A stretch of DNA of 32,894 nucleotides from JBBIQZ01 sp037442065 (GCA_037442065.1 JBBIQZ010000006.1:1-32894); one strand, 5' to 3'. Counted from the stretch's first letter, positions 1 through 8,054 are shown. Numbers and translations: made by a program. Notes: generated by a model from the letters alone, not told the origin.

Positions 1-1
1 A

Positions 2-118
2 ATGTGGAAATATTACCTTTTAACCTGTGCCGGCTCTTTTAGGGCTAGAAAAAACCATCTTTGGCAAATAGTGTTTTCAAAGAATGGGATTAAGGGTGAA
101 TATACGTCAATTCGCTAA
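2..118 (+). CDS. possible 3' end of an unrecognised upstream gene (partial)
   Basis: An open frame on the plus strand runs from the window edge to a TAA at 116-118, giving about 38 residues that end in GEYTSIR. There is an ATG at position 2, but the frame may continue outside the window. I recognise no family. Its only support is the terminator-like hairpin on the same strand 14 bases after the stop, which needs some plus-strand transcript upstream. That transcript could equally be a non-coding RNA. Confidence 0.25.
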   Translation: MWKYYLLTCAGSFRARKNHLWQIVFSKNGIKGEYTSIR

Positions 119-131
119 ATTTTTTGGGGCT

Positions 132-156
132 AAACCGCGAACCTTGCGGTTTTTTT
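132..156 (+). terminator. rho-independent terminator for a plus-strand transcript
   Basis: A 7-bp stem AAACCGC/GCGGTTT with a 7-nt loop runs into a T tract on the plus strand. On the minus strand the hairpin is followed by AGCC, not T, so it would not end xer transcription efficiently. Its T tract overlaps the xer stop codon (155-157). Confidence 0.6.
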
Positions 157-1078
157 ATTTCTTTTTTCTGTGAAACGCTTGATGTACTTCACGCAACTGT
201 TTGTTGGTTATATGAGTATAAATTTGAGTAGTAGTTATAGAAGCATGGCCCAACATTGTTTGAACCGAACGAATGTCTGCCCCTCCCTGCAAAAGATCGG
301 TGGCAAAAAGGTGGCGGATGCCGTGAGGAGTTATTCGTCTTAAAATCCCTGCCAACTTCGCGTACTTTTTAACAATCCTTTGAACGCTCCTTTGAGTTAA
401 CCGTTTATTTTCGCCTTCTAAAATTTCTTCTTTCCCCCGATAATTTATAAAAACCGGCTTAAAATTGTCTTTCCTTTTCTTAAGATACTCCGAAAGCCAA
501 CTAATTGCCTCAGCTGATAAAAAAACAATTCTGTCTTTTTGGCCCTTGCCCCTAACAAGAAATTCGCCGGTTTTTAAATTAATTTGGTCGCGATTTAAGC
601 CGACCAATTCCGAAACTCGAAGACCGGTTGAAAACAAGGTCTCTAAAATTGCCCTGTCTCTTAATCCTGAAACCTTGGAAACATCAGGCCCCGATAACAG
701 TCTGTCAAACTCATCTATCTCTAAAACTTCTATTTGTTTTCTTGAAAAATCGCCAAGTTCCACCTTTTCGGCGGCCAAAGTTTTAATGTCTCTTTTAGTT
801 AAATATTTTAAAAAAGCCCTTATAGCTATGATATGATAGTTTTGGGTAATTTTTTTTAAAGATTTTCCCTTTTCATCAGTTAAGCGATTTAAAAAAAGAC
901 GAAACTTTCTAACGATATCTAAAGTAACATCTTTAGGATCGTTTATTCCTGCTTCTCTAGTAAATTCTAAAAACCGAGAAAGATAATGATCGTAATTTCT
1001 TAAGGTCAAAAAGCTTCTTCCTCTTTCAACCTCTAAATATTCTAAAAATTCTGTTTTTAACTCGCTTAAGCTTGCCAT
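155..1078 (-). CDS. tyrosine recombinase, XerC/XerD-like
   Basis: Site-specific tyrosine recombinase of 307 aa, the usual XerC/D length. Residues about 5-95 form the helical core-binding domain and about 115-300 the catalytic domain. The catalytic set is visible: R154 (TGLRVSEL), K178 (RGKGQKDR), H252 and R255 (PHGIRHLFAT), H278 (LGHAS) and the nucleophile Y287 (IYTHI). Known family members resolve chromosome dimers at dif with help from FtsK, and an FtsK gene is present at 5931-8054. No second Xer gene is seen here, so a single-recombinase system is possible but not shown. The ATG at 1078 has no Shine-Dalgarno sequence; a TATAAT lies 8 nt before it. XerC and XerD cannot be told apart by eye, and an integrase role is less likely given the housekeeping context. 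Confidence 0.9.
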   Translation of the reverse strand: MASLSELKTEFLEYLEVERGRSFLTLRNYDHYLSRFLEFTREAGINDPKDVTLDIVRKFRLFLNRLTDEKGKSLKKITQNYHIIAIRAFLKYLTKRDIKTLAAEKVELGDFSRKQIEVLEIDEFDRLLSGPDVSKVSGLRDRAILETLFSTGLRVSELVGLNRDQINLKTGEFLVRGKGQKDRIVFLSAEAISWLSEYLKKRKDNFKPVFINYRGKEEILEGENKRLTQRSVQRIVKKYAKLAGILRRITPHGIRHLFATDLLQGGADIRSVQTMLGHASITTTQIYTHITNKQLREVHQAFHRKKK

Positions 1079-1083
1079 TTCCC

Positions 1084-1112
1084 TTGATTATATTATTGTC
1101 GCACAATATAAT
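1084..1112 (+). promoter_or_regulatory. mnmG promoter (TTGATT-17-TATAAT)
   Basis: TTGATT at 1084-1089 and TATAAT at 1107-1112 are separated by exactly 17 bp. The predicted transcript start near 1119 leaves only about 8 nt before the mnmG ATG at 1127, with no Shine-Dalgarno sequence. A short inverted repeat, TATTGT/ACAATA (1094-1099 and 1103-1108), lies in the spacer and could be an operator shared with the divergent xer gene. Confidence 0.65.
1087..1092 (-). promoter_or_regulatory. -10 box for the divergent xer gene
   Basis: On the minus strand this is TATAAT, 8 nt before the xer ATG at 1078, so the mRNA would start at or within about 2 nt of the start codon. No good -35 hexamer is visible at 16-18 bp. 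The box overlaps the mnmG -35 (1084-1089), so the two polymerases would compete. Confidence 0.4.
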
Positions 1113-1126
1113 TATAAATCTTAACT

Positions 1127-2998
1127 ATGAGAAAGCAAAGAAAAGATAAAATTTATGACGTTATAGTTATTGGTGCTGGGCATGCTGGATGTGAGGCTGC
1201 TTTGGTATCGGCAAAAATGGGCGTAAAAACCCTTCTTATAACAACGACGATTAAAAAAACTGCTACAATGCCTTGCAATCCAGCCATCGGTGGACCGGGC
1301 AAAGGACATTTAGTATCCGAAATTGATGCCTTAGGCGGAGTAATGGGACAAATTGCCGACAAATCCTTAATCCAAATAAGGCTTTTAAACAATTCTAAAG
1401 GACCGGCAGTTCAAGCTTTAAGAGCTCAGATTGAAAGAAGCGACTATCAAAAGTTAATGATTGCCATTTTAAAAAAACAAAAAAATCTCACCCTTTTAGA
1501 AGATGAAGTTACCGAAATTAAAAAAAACAAAAATAGAATAACGGGCATTAAAACAAAGTCTGGCAAAGAAATTAAAGGCAGAACTATTATTGTCACCACT
1601 GGTACTTTTTTGAATGGAAAAATTGTAATTGGTAAGGAAGTAATTAAGAAAGGCGGCAGAATTGATGAAAACTCTTCGCTGGATTTATCTAAAAGCTTAA
1701 AAAAGTTGGGCCTAAAACTAGAGAGACTGCAAACCGCCACCCCGCCGCGAATCGCCAAAAGTTCGGTTGATTATTCTAAAATGGAAGTCCAGCCGGGAAC
1801 GCCGGGCCCTTGTTCGTTTTCATATCCGGAAAGAGAAGTTATAAAATACAAAAATCAAATTCCCTGCTTTTTAACTTATACAAATAAAAAAACTCACCAA
1901 ATTATCCGCCAAAATATTAAACATTCTCCCATCAAATCTGGAATAATTGAAGAACACGGCCCCCGGCACTGCCCCTCTATTGATCGAAAGATAATTAATT
2001 TTCCTGATAAAAAAAGGCATCCTGTTTTTGTTGAACCAGAAGGAAGAAAATCCGATAGACTTTATCTTCAAGGTTTAACAACGGCAATGCCGCAAAATTT
2101 GCAGCTTAAAATTATCCGCTCTATTAAAGGTTTAGAAAAAGCTCAAATTTTACAACCCGGCTATGCGGTAGTTTATGATTTTTCACCTCCTTGGCAAATA
2201 AAAAATACTTTAGAAGTTAAAAAAATTCCCGGCTTGTTTCTAGCCGGCCAAATTAACGGCACTTCTGGCTACGAAGAAGCAGCCGCCCAAGGTTTAATTG
2301 CCGGTATAAATGCCGCTTTAAAAATCTCGTCCAGAGGGCGATCGGCCTTTGGCCGAAAAAGTTTTGTTTTAAAAAGAAACGAAGCTTATATCGGTGTTTT
2401 AATTGACGATTTAATTACTAAAGAACACAAAGAACCTTACCGAATCTATACTGCCTCGGCTGAATACCGCCTCCTTTTACGACGAAGTAATGCTTTAGAA
2501 AGATTAATCGATTATGGATTTAGGTTTGGACTTAAAAGCAAAAAAAGAAAACTAGAAATTTTAAAAAAGCAAAAAGAAATAGAAAAAACAAAAACAAGGC
2601 TCAAAAAAATAAATTTTAAATCTATAAATGCTTGGAAGTTTTTAAAAAGACCTGAAATAAATATTAATAACTTATTAAATCTTTTAGCTAAAGAAAGAGT
2701 AAACATAAAAATCCCAAAGGAAATTCTTAAAGAAGTAGAATACATTGCAAAATATGAAGATTATATCAAAAGACAAGAAAAAGAAGTTGTAAGAAACGAG
2801 GCTTTAGAGAACAAAAAAATCCCTAAAGTGGATTATGATTTAGTGCCCAGCTTAAGAAATTCCGCCAAAGAAAGGCTAAAAGAAGTAGAACCTAGTTCTA
2901 TTGGCCAAGCTTTAAGAATAGCCGGTGTTACCCCGGCTGACATTTCCGCCCTTCTAATCTATTTAGAAAAAGAAAAAAGATTAAAATCTTTAACTTAA
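1127..2998 (+). CDS. mnmG: tRNA uridine-5-carboxymethylaminomethyl modification enzyme MnmG (GidA)
   Basis: FAD-dependent partner of the GTPase MnmE. Together they install the cmnm5 group on U34 of tRNAs reading split codon boxes. The 623-aa length fits the family (E. coli about 629). The N-terminal dinucleotide-binding motif GAGHAG is at residues 16-21, followed by the family block CNPAIGGPGKGHLV. Later blocks include the central PGYAVVYDF, EAYIGVLIDDL, and the C-terminal RIAGVTPADIS that contacts MnmE/tRNA in known structures. Residues about 402-411 (SRGRSAFGRK) are a small insertion where most MnmGs have a short loop. They are encoded by a palindromic word that also occurs in the spacer at 5851-5876. 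It is the only long plus-strand gene here, and its stop overlaps the recX stop. mnmE is not in the window. Confidence 0.97.
   Translation: MRKQRKDKIYDVIVIGAGHAGCEAALVSAKMGVKTLLITTTIKKTATMPCNPAIGGPGKGHLVSEIDALGGVMGQIADKSLIQIRLLNNSKGPAVQALRAQIERSDYQKLMIAILKKQKNLTLLEDEVTEIKKNKNRITGIKTKSGKEIKGRTIIVTTGTFLNGKIVIGKEVIKKGGRIDENSSLDLSKSLKKLGLKLERLQTATPPRIAKSSVDYSKMEVQPGTPGPCSFSYPEREVIKYKNQIPCFLTYTNKKTHQIIRQNIKHSPIKSGIIEEHGPRHCPSIDRKIINFPDKKRHPVFVEPEGRKSDRLYLQGLTTAMPQNLQLKIIRSIKGLEKAQILQPGYAVVYDFSPPWQIKNTLEVKKIPGLFLAGQINGTSGYEEAAAQGLIAGINAALKISSRGRSAFGRKSFVLKRNEAYIGVLIDDLITKEHKEPYRIYTASAEYRLLLRRSNALERLIDYGFRFGLKSKKRKLEILKKQKEIEKTKTRLKKINFKSINAWKFLKRPEININNLLNLLAKERVNIKIPKEILKEVEYIAKYEDYIKRQEKEVVRNEALENKKIPKVDYDLVPSLRNSAKERLKEVEPSSIGQALRIAGVTPADISALLIYLEKEKRLKSLT
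2332..2357. repeat. palindromic repeat copy inside mnmG
   Basis: CAGAGG, a 6-nt spacer, then GGCCTTTGGCCGAA. The same two words with the same 6-nt spacing recur at 5851-5876 in the ftsK-rodZ spacer. Here the copy is in frame and adds about nine residues to MnmG. Confidence 0.55.
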
Positions 2999-3618
2999 AA
3001 TTTTAGTCTTTCTATCGCTTCTTTTATAACATCCCAGTTGTAGCCGCGACGGCTTAAGAAGTCAATTATTTTTTCTCTTTTTTTTAACTTCTCTAAATTG
3101 TTGTAAAGTTTAACTCGGCGCCCAGCTAAATCTTTGGCTTGTTCTACTTCTTCCTTGGATTTTATTTTAGAAATTTCTTTTTCTATAATGTCTTCTTTTA
3201 TTTTTTTCCTTCTGAGCTCTAAAGATAATCTTCGTTTTCCTAGAGGTTTAAATTTTTTACGGTTCTCTACCCAAAGATGGGCAAATTTTTTATCATCTAA
3301 AAGGCCTTCTTTTTTAAAATAAGAAATTGTCTTTTTTATTTCTGAAGTTGGGTAGCCTTTTTCTTCAAGTTTTTCTGTAAGCTCCAAGACACTTCTTGGT
3401 CGAATTGATAAAAGTTTTAAGGCCTTTTCTTTAACTTTTGTCTTTAAGCTTTCTTTTTTTAAATTCTCTAAATCTTTTTGGGAAAGTTCCTTATCTTTAT
3501 AGATCCCAGCTTCCACCAAATCTTTTTCTGAAACACCAACTAAAAACTTACCGTCAACGAAAACATTAAAACGACTTTTACGTTTCTTTTGTTGTTCTAT
3601 TTTTGAAACCTTTGGCAT
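2995..3618 (-). CDS. recX: regulatory protein RecX
   Basis: RecX binds the RecA filament and modulates recombinase activity. It is placed just downstream of recA, the classic arrangement. From the ATG at 3618 it is 207 aa, rich in Lys and Glu, with the three-helix repeat pattern of the family: ALKLLSIRPRSVLELTEKL, then KKEGLLDDKKFAHLWVENR, then RRKKIKEDIIEKEIS and a last repeat near the C-terminus. The frame is open upstream to a TTG at 3651, but that start lies inside the structured element at 3634-3779. AGGTG just before the ATG at 3618 supports the shorter start, though its spacing is tight. The stop (TTA on the plus strand, 2995-2997) overlaps the mnmG stop. Confidence 0.9.
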   Translation of the reverse strand: MPKVSKIEQQKKRKSRFNVFVDGKFLVGVSEKDLVEAGIYKDKELSQKDLENLKKESLKTKVKEKALKLLSIRPRSVLELTEKLEEKGYPTSEIKKTISYFKKEGLLDDKKFAHLWVENRKKFKPLGKRRLSLELRRKKIKEDIIEKEISKIKSKEEVEQAKDLAGRRVKLYNNLEKLKKREKIIDFLSRRGYNWDVIKEAIERLKF

Positions 3619-3633
3619 ATCACCTAAAACTAG

Positions 3634-3779
3634 AGGGAGAGTATTTTTCAAGAATGTTTTGAGGCGGATTTGCTTGGTATTTTCTGGTAAGATTTTAAAC
3701 CAGAAAATAAATCCAGCCGAGGATTAAGCGAGTAGAGCCGCTGGAGCGAAGCGAGCGCTTCTTGAAAAATGCTCTCCTT
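3634..3779. repeat. recA-recX spacer element with 21-nt inverted ends and nested hairpins (MITE-like or structured RNA)
   Basis: The ends 3634-3654 and 3759-3779 are inverted repeats matching at 19 of 21 positions. The two exceptions become G-U pairs in plus-strand RNA. Inside, 3678-3688 and 3699-3709 form a perfect 11-bp stem (TATTTTCTGGT) with a 10-nt loop. This is flanked by 3663-3671 pairing with 3709-3718 with one bulged base. The inner right part is GC-rich (GGAGCGAAGCGAGCGC). No open frame explains it. It could be a non-autonomous mobile element, an attenuator between recA and recX, or an RNA gene. Confidence 0.6.
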
Positions 3780-3786
3780 AGTTCAA

Positions 3787-4809
3787 TCAACTTTCTCTTG
3801 CCTTTTGTCTTATCGCTTTTTCCAGTTCGTTTGCAAGTTTCGGATTATCTCTTAAATATTGCTTGGCCGCTTCCCTGCCCTGGCCGATTTTTTCTTTCCC
3901 GTATTGATACCAAGAACCGGACTTAGAAACTACCCCTAGGGTGGTTCCTAAATCTAAAATATCTCCTTCGCGAGAAATTCCTTCGTTATACATAATATCA
4001 AATTCAGCCAGTTTAAAGGGGGCGGCCACTTTGTTTTTAACCACCTTTACCCGAGTACGGTTTCCGATAATATTTTCTTTATCTTTTATTTGACCGATTC
4101 TTCTAATATCCAAACGAACCGAGGAATAAAATTTTAAAGCATTTCCGCCGGGAGTAGTTTCGGGATTACCAAACATTACGCCAATTTTCATCCTAATTTG
4201 GTTTATAAAAATAACTGTGGAGCTAGACTTAGCAATAGCGCCGGTTAATTTCCGCAAAGCCTGAGACATTAACCTGGCTTGCAAACCGATAAACGAATCT
4301 CCCATATCCCCTTCAATTTCCATCCGAGGGGTTAAGGCGGCCACGGAATCAACAACTATTAAATCAACTGCATTGGACCTAACCAAAGTTTCGGCAATTT
4401 CTAGTGCTTGCTCACCGGTATCCGGCTGAGAGATTAAAAGATCATTTAGTTTAATGCCGATATTTTTTGCATATTCGGGATCTAGGGCATGCTCGGCATC
4501 GATAAAAGCAGCTACCCCGCCTGCTTTTTGAACTTCGGAAACTATATGTTGGGCTAAGGTTGTTTTACCAGAACTTTCCGGCCCAAAAATTTCAATTATC
4601 CTTCCTCTGGGAATTCCACCAACGCCTAAGGCCATATCTAACGAAATAGAGCCAGTGGGAATTACATCAACATTAACTTTTCTTGTCTCGCCTAACTGCA
4701 TTATGGCTCCTTTGCCGAATCTTTTTTCTATTTGTTCAATAGCTCCTTGAGCTGCTCTTAGTTTTTGCGATTTTTCTTTTTCTTTCTCTTTCTCTTTCTC
4801 TTTCTCCAT
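3787..4809 (-). CDS. recA: recombinase RecA
   Basis: ATP-dependent strand-exchange protein for homologous recombination, repair and LexA-type regulation. It has 340 aa, the normal length. Walker A is GPESSGKT at residues 76-83, and the Walker B region is VDLIVVDSVAALTP. L1 lies around GDMGDSFIGLQARLMSQ and the L2 block is GVMFGNPETTPGGNALKFY. The N-terminus is unusual: after Met come six Glu-Lys dipeptides encoded by a hexanucleotide repeat. A Shine-Dalgarno GGAG sits 8 nt before the ATG. It follows the RodZ-like gene by 16 bp, so ftsK-rodZ-recA-recX probably form one transcription unit. The C-terminal acidic tail is short. Confidence 0.98.
   Translation of the reverse strand: MEKEKEKEKEKEKSQKLRAAQGAIEQIEKRFGKGAIMQLGETRKVNVDVIPTGSISLDMALGVGGIPRGRIIEIFGPESSGKTTLAQHIVSEVQKAGGVAAFIDAEHALDPEYAKNIGIKLNDLLISQPDTGEQALEIAETLVRSNAVDLIVVDSVAALTPRMEIEGDMGDSFIGLQARLMSQALRKLTGAIAKSSSTVIFINQIRMKIGVMFGNPETTPGGNALKFYSSVRLDIRRIGQIKDKENIIGNRTRVKVVKNKVAAPFKLAEFDIMYNEGISREGDILDLGTTLGVVSKSGSWYQYGKEKIGQGREAAKQYLRDNPKLANELEKAIRQKARES
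4771..4806 (-). repeat. hexanucleotide repeat coding (Glu-Lys)6 at the RecA N-terminus
   Basis: On the coding strand there are four GAGAAA units after the start codon followed by two GAAAAA units. Copy-number change would lengthen or shorten the charged tail by two residues without shifting frame. Confidence 0.8.
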
Positions 4810-4825
4810 AATATCTCCATTTAAA

Positions 4826-5809
4826 TTATTCTACTTTTGTGTTTTTATCAAAAACGACGCTGTTTTTAACTTCGCTCTCTCGGCCAAGTTTGCCAAGGCT
4901 TTTCCCATTAAATATTACTTCAGTTGAACCAGCATTTCCAGTAGTTAAAATAATACTTTCCCCCGCCTCGAAATCTTTGCTTGTTCCCGGAAGCATCACT
5001 CCTTCAAAATCCTTTTGACCGTCCTTTTTTATTGAAATCCAAGCTGTTCCCGGCCCAATCTTTAGAGTAACTTTTATTCCTTGAAAAGCGTTTTCTTCTG
5101 GAGCTGGCTGAGGAACGGCGACTTCGGGAATTTCAGCAATAATATTTGTCGTTTTTTCTGTTGTTCGACCGTTTTTAGGATTTCTAGCTAAAATTTTTAT
5201 AGCATTAACTCCTTTTTGACCAATGGAAACATTAACTTTAAAATCGCCTTCTTCAGAAATGTTAACTTTTTGGCCATTGATAAAAATCTCCGCTCCCTGG
5301 TCTACTTTTCCGGTTATATCTATAAAATTTTTCTTGATAGTTGAATTATCTTTCGGAGACAAAATAGTTAATTTTGGCGGCGCCCCTAAAATAGTCACTT
5401 GGTATCCAATATAAGAAACAATTCCCAAAACTCCTAAAATTGCTATAAAAATAATAAGCGTCCTGGGTGTTATGATGATTTTAGGAGATTTAAAGTTAGT
5501 GGTATTATCAATTTTTTTTACCTTTTTTATATTTTTTAAAACTCCTTGCTCCTTTTCGTACAATGCCAAAACCTTTTGGGAAGCTAAGCCCAATATTTTA
5601 GCATAGCTTTTTAAAAATCCCCTAACATAAACATCGGGAGGAAGGGTATTGTGGTCTCCTGACTCTAAAGCTTTAATATATTTTTTACGGATTTTAGTTG
5701 ATTTTTCTACGTCATCAAAAGTTAACTTTAGGCTTTCTCTTACTTTTTTAAGTTTCTCGCCTAAAGTTTCTGTAAGCTTAACTTCTCTTGTCGTAAATTT
5801 GGGAACCAT
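4826..5809 (-). CDS. RodZ-like membrane protein: HTH_25, one TM, Ig-like domain, DUF4115
   Basis: Residues 14-75 form the Cro-like helix-turn-helix of the RodZ N-terminus (LGEKLKKVRESLKLT, then IRKKYIKALESGD). In known RodZ proteins this part binds MreB rather than DNA. A single membrane helix follows at about 117-139 (IIITPRTLIIFIAILGVLG). Outside the membrane, about 144-225 resembles a bacterial Ig-like/Big module (LTILSPKDNSTIKK). Residues about 243-327 match the DUF4115 region common at RodZ C-termini. At 327 aa it is a typical size. The expected role is cell shape or envelope assembly. No mreB is visible in the window, so that role rests on family knowledge. No clear Shine-Dalgarno sequence precedes the ATG. 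Confidence 0.8.
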   Translation of the reverse strand: MVPKFTTREVKLTETLGEKLKKVRESLKLTFDDVEKSTKIRKKYIKALESGDHNTLPPDVYVRGFLKSYAKILGLASQKVLALYEKEQGVLKNIKKVKKIDNTTNFKSPKIIITPRTLIIFIAILGVLGIVSYIGYQVTILGAPPKLTILSPKDNSTIKKNFIDITGKVDQGAEIFINGQKVNISEEGDFKVNVSIGQKGVNAIKILARNPKNGRTTEKTTNIIAEIPEVAVPQPAPEENAFQGIKVTLKIGPGTAWISIKKDGQKDFEGVMLPGTSKDFEAGESIILTTGNAGSTEVIFNGKSLGKLGRESEVKNSVVFDKNTKVE

Positions 5810-5820
5810 AATTTAAAAAT

Positions 5821-5925
5821 CCAAATGTTTAAAATTTAGACATTTTCCACCAGAGGTAGTGAGGCCTTTGGCCGAAGTTATTTGATGATATTCATTTGAT
5901 ATTTGGGCTTTGGAATTTGTCATTT
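5821..5925. repeat. self-similar AT-rich spacer repeats with a GC palindrome
   Basis: The ftsK-rodZ spacer is made of near-repeated words (CAAATG, AAATTT, ATTTGATAT, ATTTGGGCTTTGG), interrupted at 5851-5876 by CAGAGG-6-GGCCTTTGGCCGAA. The latter is shared with the mnmG insertion. No gene or clear promoter is visible. Similar low-complexity spacers lie at 8063-8104, 21313-21352 and 21903-21990. Confidence 0.5.
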
Positions 5926-5930
5926 AATTA

Positions 5931-8054
5931 TTATATTTCTTCTTCAACCGCCGCTTCATCTTCTTTTATTTCACTTGTATCAGACACTAAAACATCTCTA
6001 GGCTTCGAACCTTCCTGTGGGGCAACAATCCCTTTTTCTTCTAAAAGATCTAAAAGTCTGGCGGCCCGGGCATACCCTACCCGCAATCTGCGCTGAAGCA
6101 AAGACGCCGAGGCCTTTTTAGCTAAAACAACCACTTCTACTGCCTCTTTATATAAAGAATCATCAGGGGCTCCGGAAGCAATAGAGGATTCTTCAATTTT
6201 CTTTTCTAAGATTTCCTCATTATAAGAAACCTCTTCTTTGCCTTTTAAAAACTGGGAAACCTTTTTTATTTCATCATCAGAAACAAAAACTCCTTGGATT
6301 CTTCTAGGTTTAGAAACATCAGAGGCCAAGTAAAGCATATCACCTTTACCTAGAAGCCTTTCTGCACCGGTAGTATCTAAAATAGTCCGTGAATCAATTT
6401 GGGAAGCTACCGCAAAAGCAATTCTGGAAGTTATATTTGCCTTAATTAAACCGGTTATCACATCAACCGAAGGCCGCTGGGTTGCCACTACTAAATGAAT
6501 TCCTGTTGCTCTAGCCATTTGAGCAAGACGGACAATTGCTCCTTCAACTTCCGAAGCGGCAATGCTCATTAAATCGGCTAGCTCGTCAATTATTACTACA
6601 ATATAAGGCATTCTTTCTTTTTTAAACTCTTGGTTGTAAGACTTAATGTCCCTTTTTCCGACTTTAGAAAATATTTTATAGCGTCTTTCCATTTCCGAAA
6701 CCATCCATTTTAAAGCATTAACGGTTTTGTCTACCTCGACTACCACTTCGGTTAAAAGATGAGGAATGCCGTTATAAACAGTAAGCTCCACCCTTTTAGG
6801 ATCAACTAATAAAAATTTCAAATCCCTGGGAGAATTTTGATAAAGTAAAGAGATAATTAAAGAGTTTATACAAACACTTTTTCCAGAACCGGTAGAGCCG
6901 GCAATTAAAAGATGAGGCATAGAATCAAGATTAACCAAAGAAGATACTCCGGCTACATCTCTTCCTAAAGCTAAGGTTAAATTTGACTTTCTTTTTAAAA
7001 AAGGTTCTCCGGCTAAAAGTTTTTTAAGCCTTACAATAGAAACTGATTTATTGGGAATTTCTATACCCACTAAAGATTTTCCTGGAATAGGCGCTTCTAT
7101 CCTTATGGGATGAGCGGCCAAAGCTAAAGCTAAATCGTTATTTAAACTGGTAATCTTATTTAATTTAACGCCGGTGTCGGGTTTTAGAGTATACTGAGTA
7201 ACTGTCGGACCGATATTTACATCAACCATTTCTACTTTAACCCCAAAGTTTTTTAAAGTTTTCTCAATAATTTTTACATTCTCAGAAACATTACCGCTGT
7301 CTGGCGGAGTAGTCGCCTCGGAAAGCAAATCCAAGGGAGGAAATTTCCAGTTTTTATCTTGAAGATTAGTGTAAGAAAGCTCAATTTCCGGACTTTCTTG
7401 CAAGGCTTCTTTTTTCTCTAAGGGTTTGTTTTCAGCCTTAAAATCACTTCCTTCATTAACAACAACATTCGGTTTATTTTTTAAATTTTCCTCTTTAAAT
7501 TCAGCTAGCTTCTCTTTAAGACGGGAAAAAGAAGTATTGAAAGTTAAAAGAAGAGCAGAAATTAAAGTTCCTAAGAAAATAACCAAGGAGGCCCAAAAGC
7601 CAAAAATTTGAGAAAAAATATAGGTCGCTAAGTAACCGACATATCCTCCGCCAACTCCTGCTTTAACCTGCTCTATAGTTCCCCGATAAGCAAAAATCAG
7701 CTGGATTAAAGCCGAGGAAGAAACTATAAAAATTAAAATTCCTAAAATTGTTGATGGTTTTATTAAAAGCCTTTGAGGATACAAAAAACCAAACCCCACC
7801 ATTACAAAAATGATCGGTAAAAAAAATGATGTTTGACCAATGGCAATTTTGGAAAGCGCATAAATGATCGAACCTAAATTGCCGGCAATATTTAAAACGG
7901 CTAAAAGAAAAACAATCCCTAAAACAATAAAAGAAACGCCTAAGATTTCTCTTAAAGTGTCCGGGCTTACCTCTAAATCGGTTTCCAAATCAGAACTGAT
8001 TGGATAAAAAAGCCCCTTTTTCCTTCTTCGGTATTTTCTCTTCCGCGGAGACAT
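5931..8054 (-). CDS. ftsK: DNA translocase FtsK/SpoIIIE
   Basis: Septum-anchored dsDNA pump that clears the chromosome from the division site and activates Xer recombination at dif. From the ATG at 8054 it is 707 aa. It starts with a basic tail (SPRKRKYRRRKK), then four membrane helices to about residue 180, a short linker and the motor. Walker A is GSTGSGKS at about 386-393, and Walker B lies in VVIIDELADLM. The C-terminal winged-helix gamma domain (about 630-690, RRLRVGYARAARLLDLLEE) reads KOPS-type sequences in known members. The linker is much shorter than in E. coli, so it is SpoIIIE-sized. The frame extends 19 codons upstream to 8111, but that segment is promoter and repeat. A near-consensus promoter puts the transcript start at the 8054 ATG. 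Confidence 0.95.
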   Translation of the reverse strand: MSPRKRKYRRRKKGLFYPISSDLETDLEVSPDTLREILGVSFIVLGIVFLLAVLNIAGNLGSIIYALSKIAIGQTSFFLPIIFVMVGFGFLYPQRLLIKPSTILGILIFIVSSSALIQLIFAYRGTIEQVKAGVGGGYVGYLATYIFSQIFGFWASLVIFLGTLISALLLTFNTSFSRLKEKLAEFKEENLKNKPNVVVNEGSDFKAENKPLEKKEALQESPEIELSYTNLQDKNWKFPPLDLLSEATTPPDSGNVSENVKIIEKTLKNFGVKVEMVDVNIGPTVTQYTLKPDTGVKLNKITSLNNDLALALAAHPIRIEAPIPGKSLVGIEIPNKSVSIVRLKKLLAGEPFLKRKSNLTLALGRDVAGVSSLVNLDSMPHLLIAGSTGSGKSVCINSLIISLLYQNSPRDLKFLLVDPKRVELTVYNGIPHLLTEVVVEVDKTVNALKWMVSEMERRYKIFSKVGKRDIKSYNQEFKKERMPYIVVIIDELADLMSIAASEVEGAIVRLAQMARATGIHLVVATQRPSVDVITGLIKANITSRIAFAVASQIDSRTILDTTGAERLLGKGDMLYLASDVSKPRRIQGVFVSDDEIKKVSQFLKGKEEVSYNEEILEKKIEESSIASGAPDDSLYKEAVEVVVLAKKASASLLQRRLRVGYARAARLLDLLEEKGIVAPQEGSKPRDVLVSDTSEIKEDEAAVEEEI

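Noticed and set aside
465..836. 123-codon plus-strand frame across the xer gene
   Set aside because: Antisense shadow of a well-conserved recombinase; composition and motifs are not protein-like.
3619..3651. Upstream TTG start for recX adding 11 residues
   Set aside because: Lies in the inverted-repeat element; the ATG at 3618 has an AGGTG site and fits the family start.
4771..4806. Phase variation of recA through the repeat
   Set aside because: Units are 6 bp, so copy change cannot shift the frame; only length variation is plausible.
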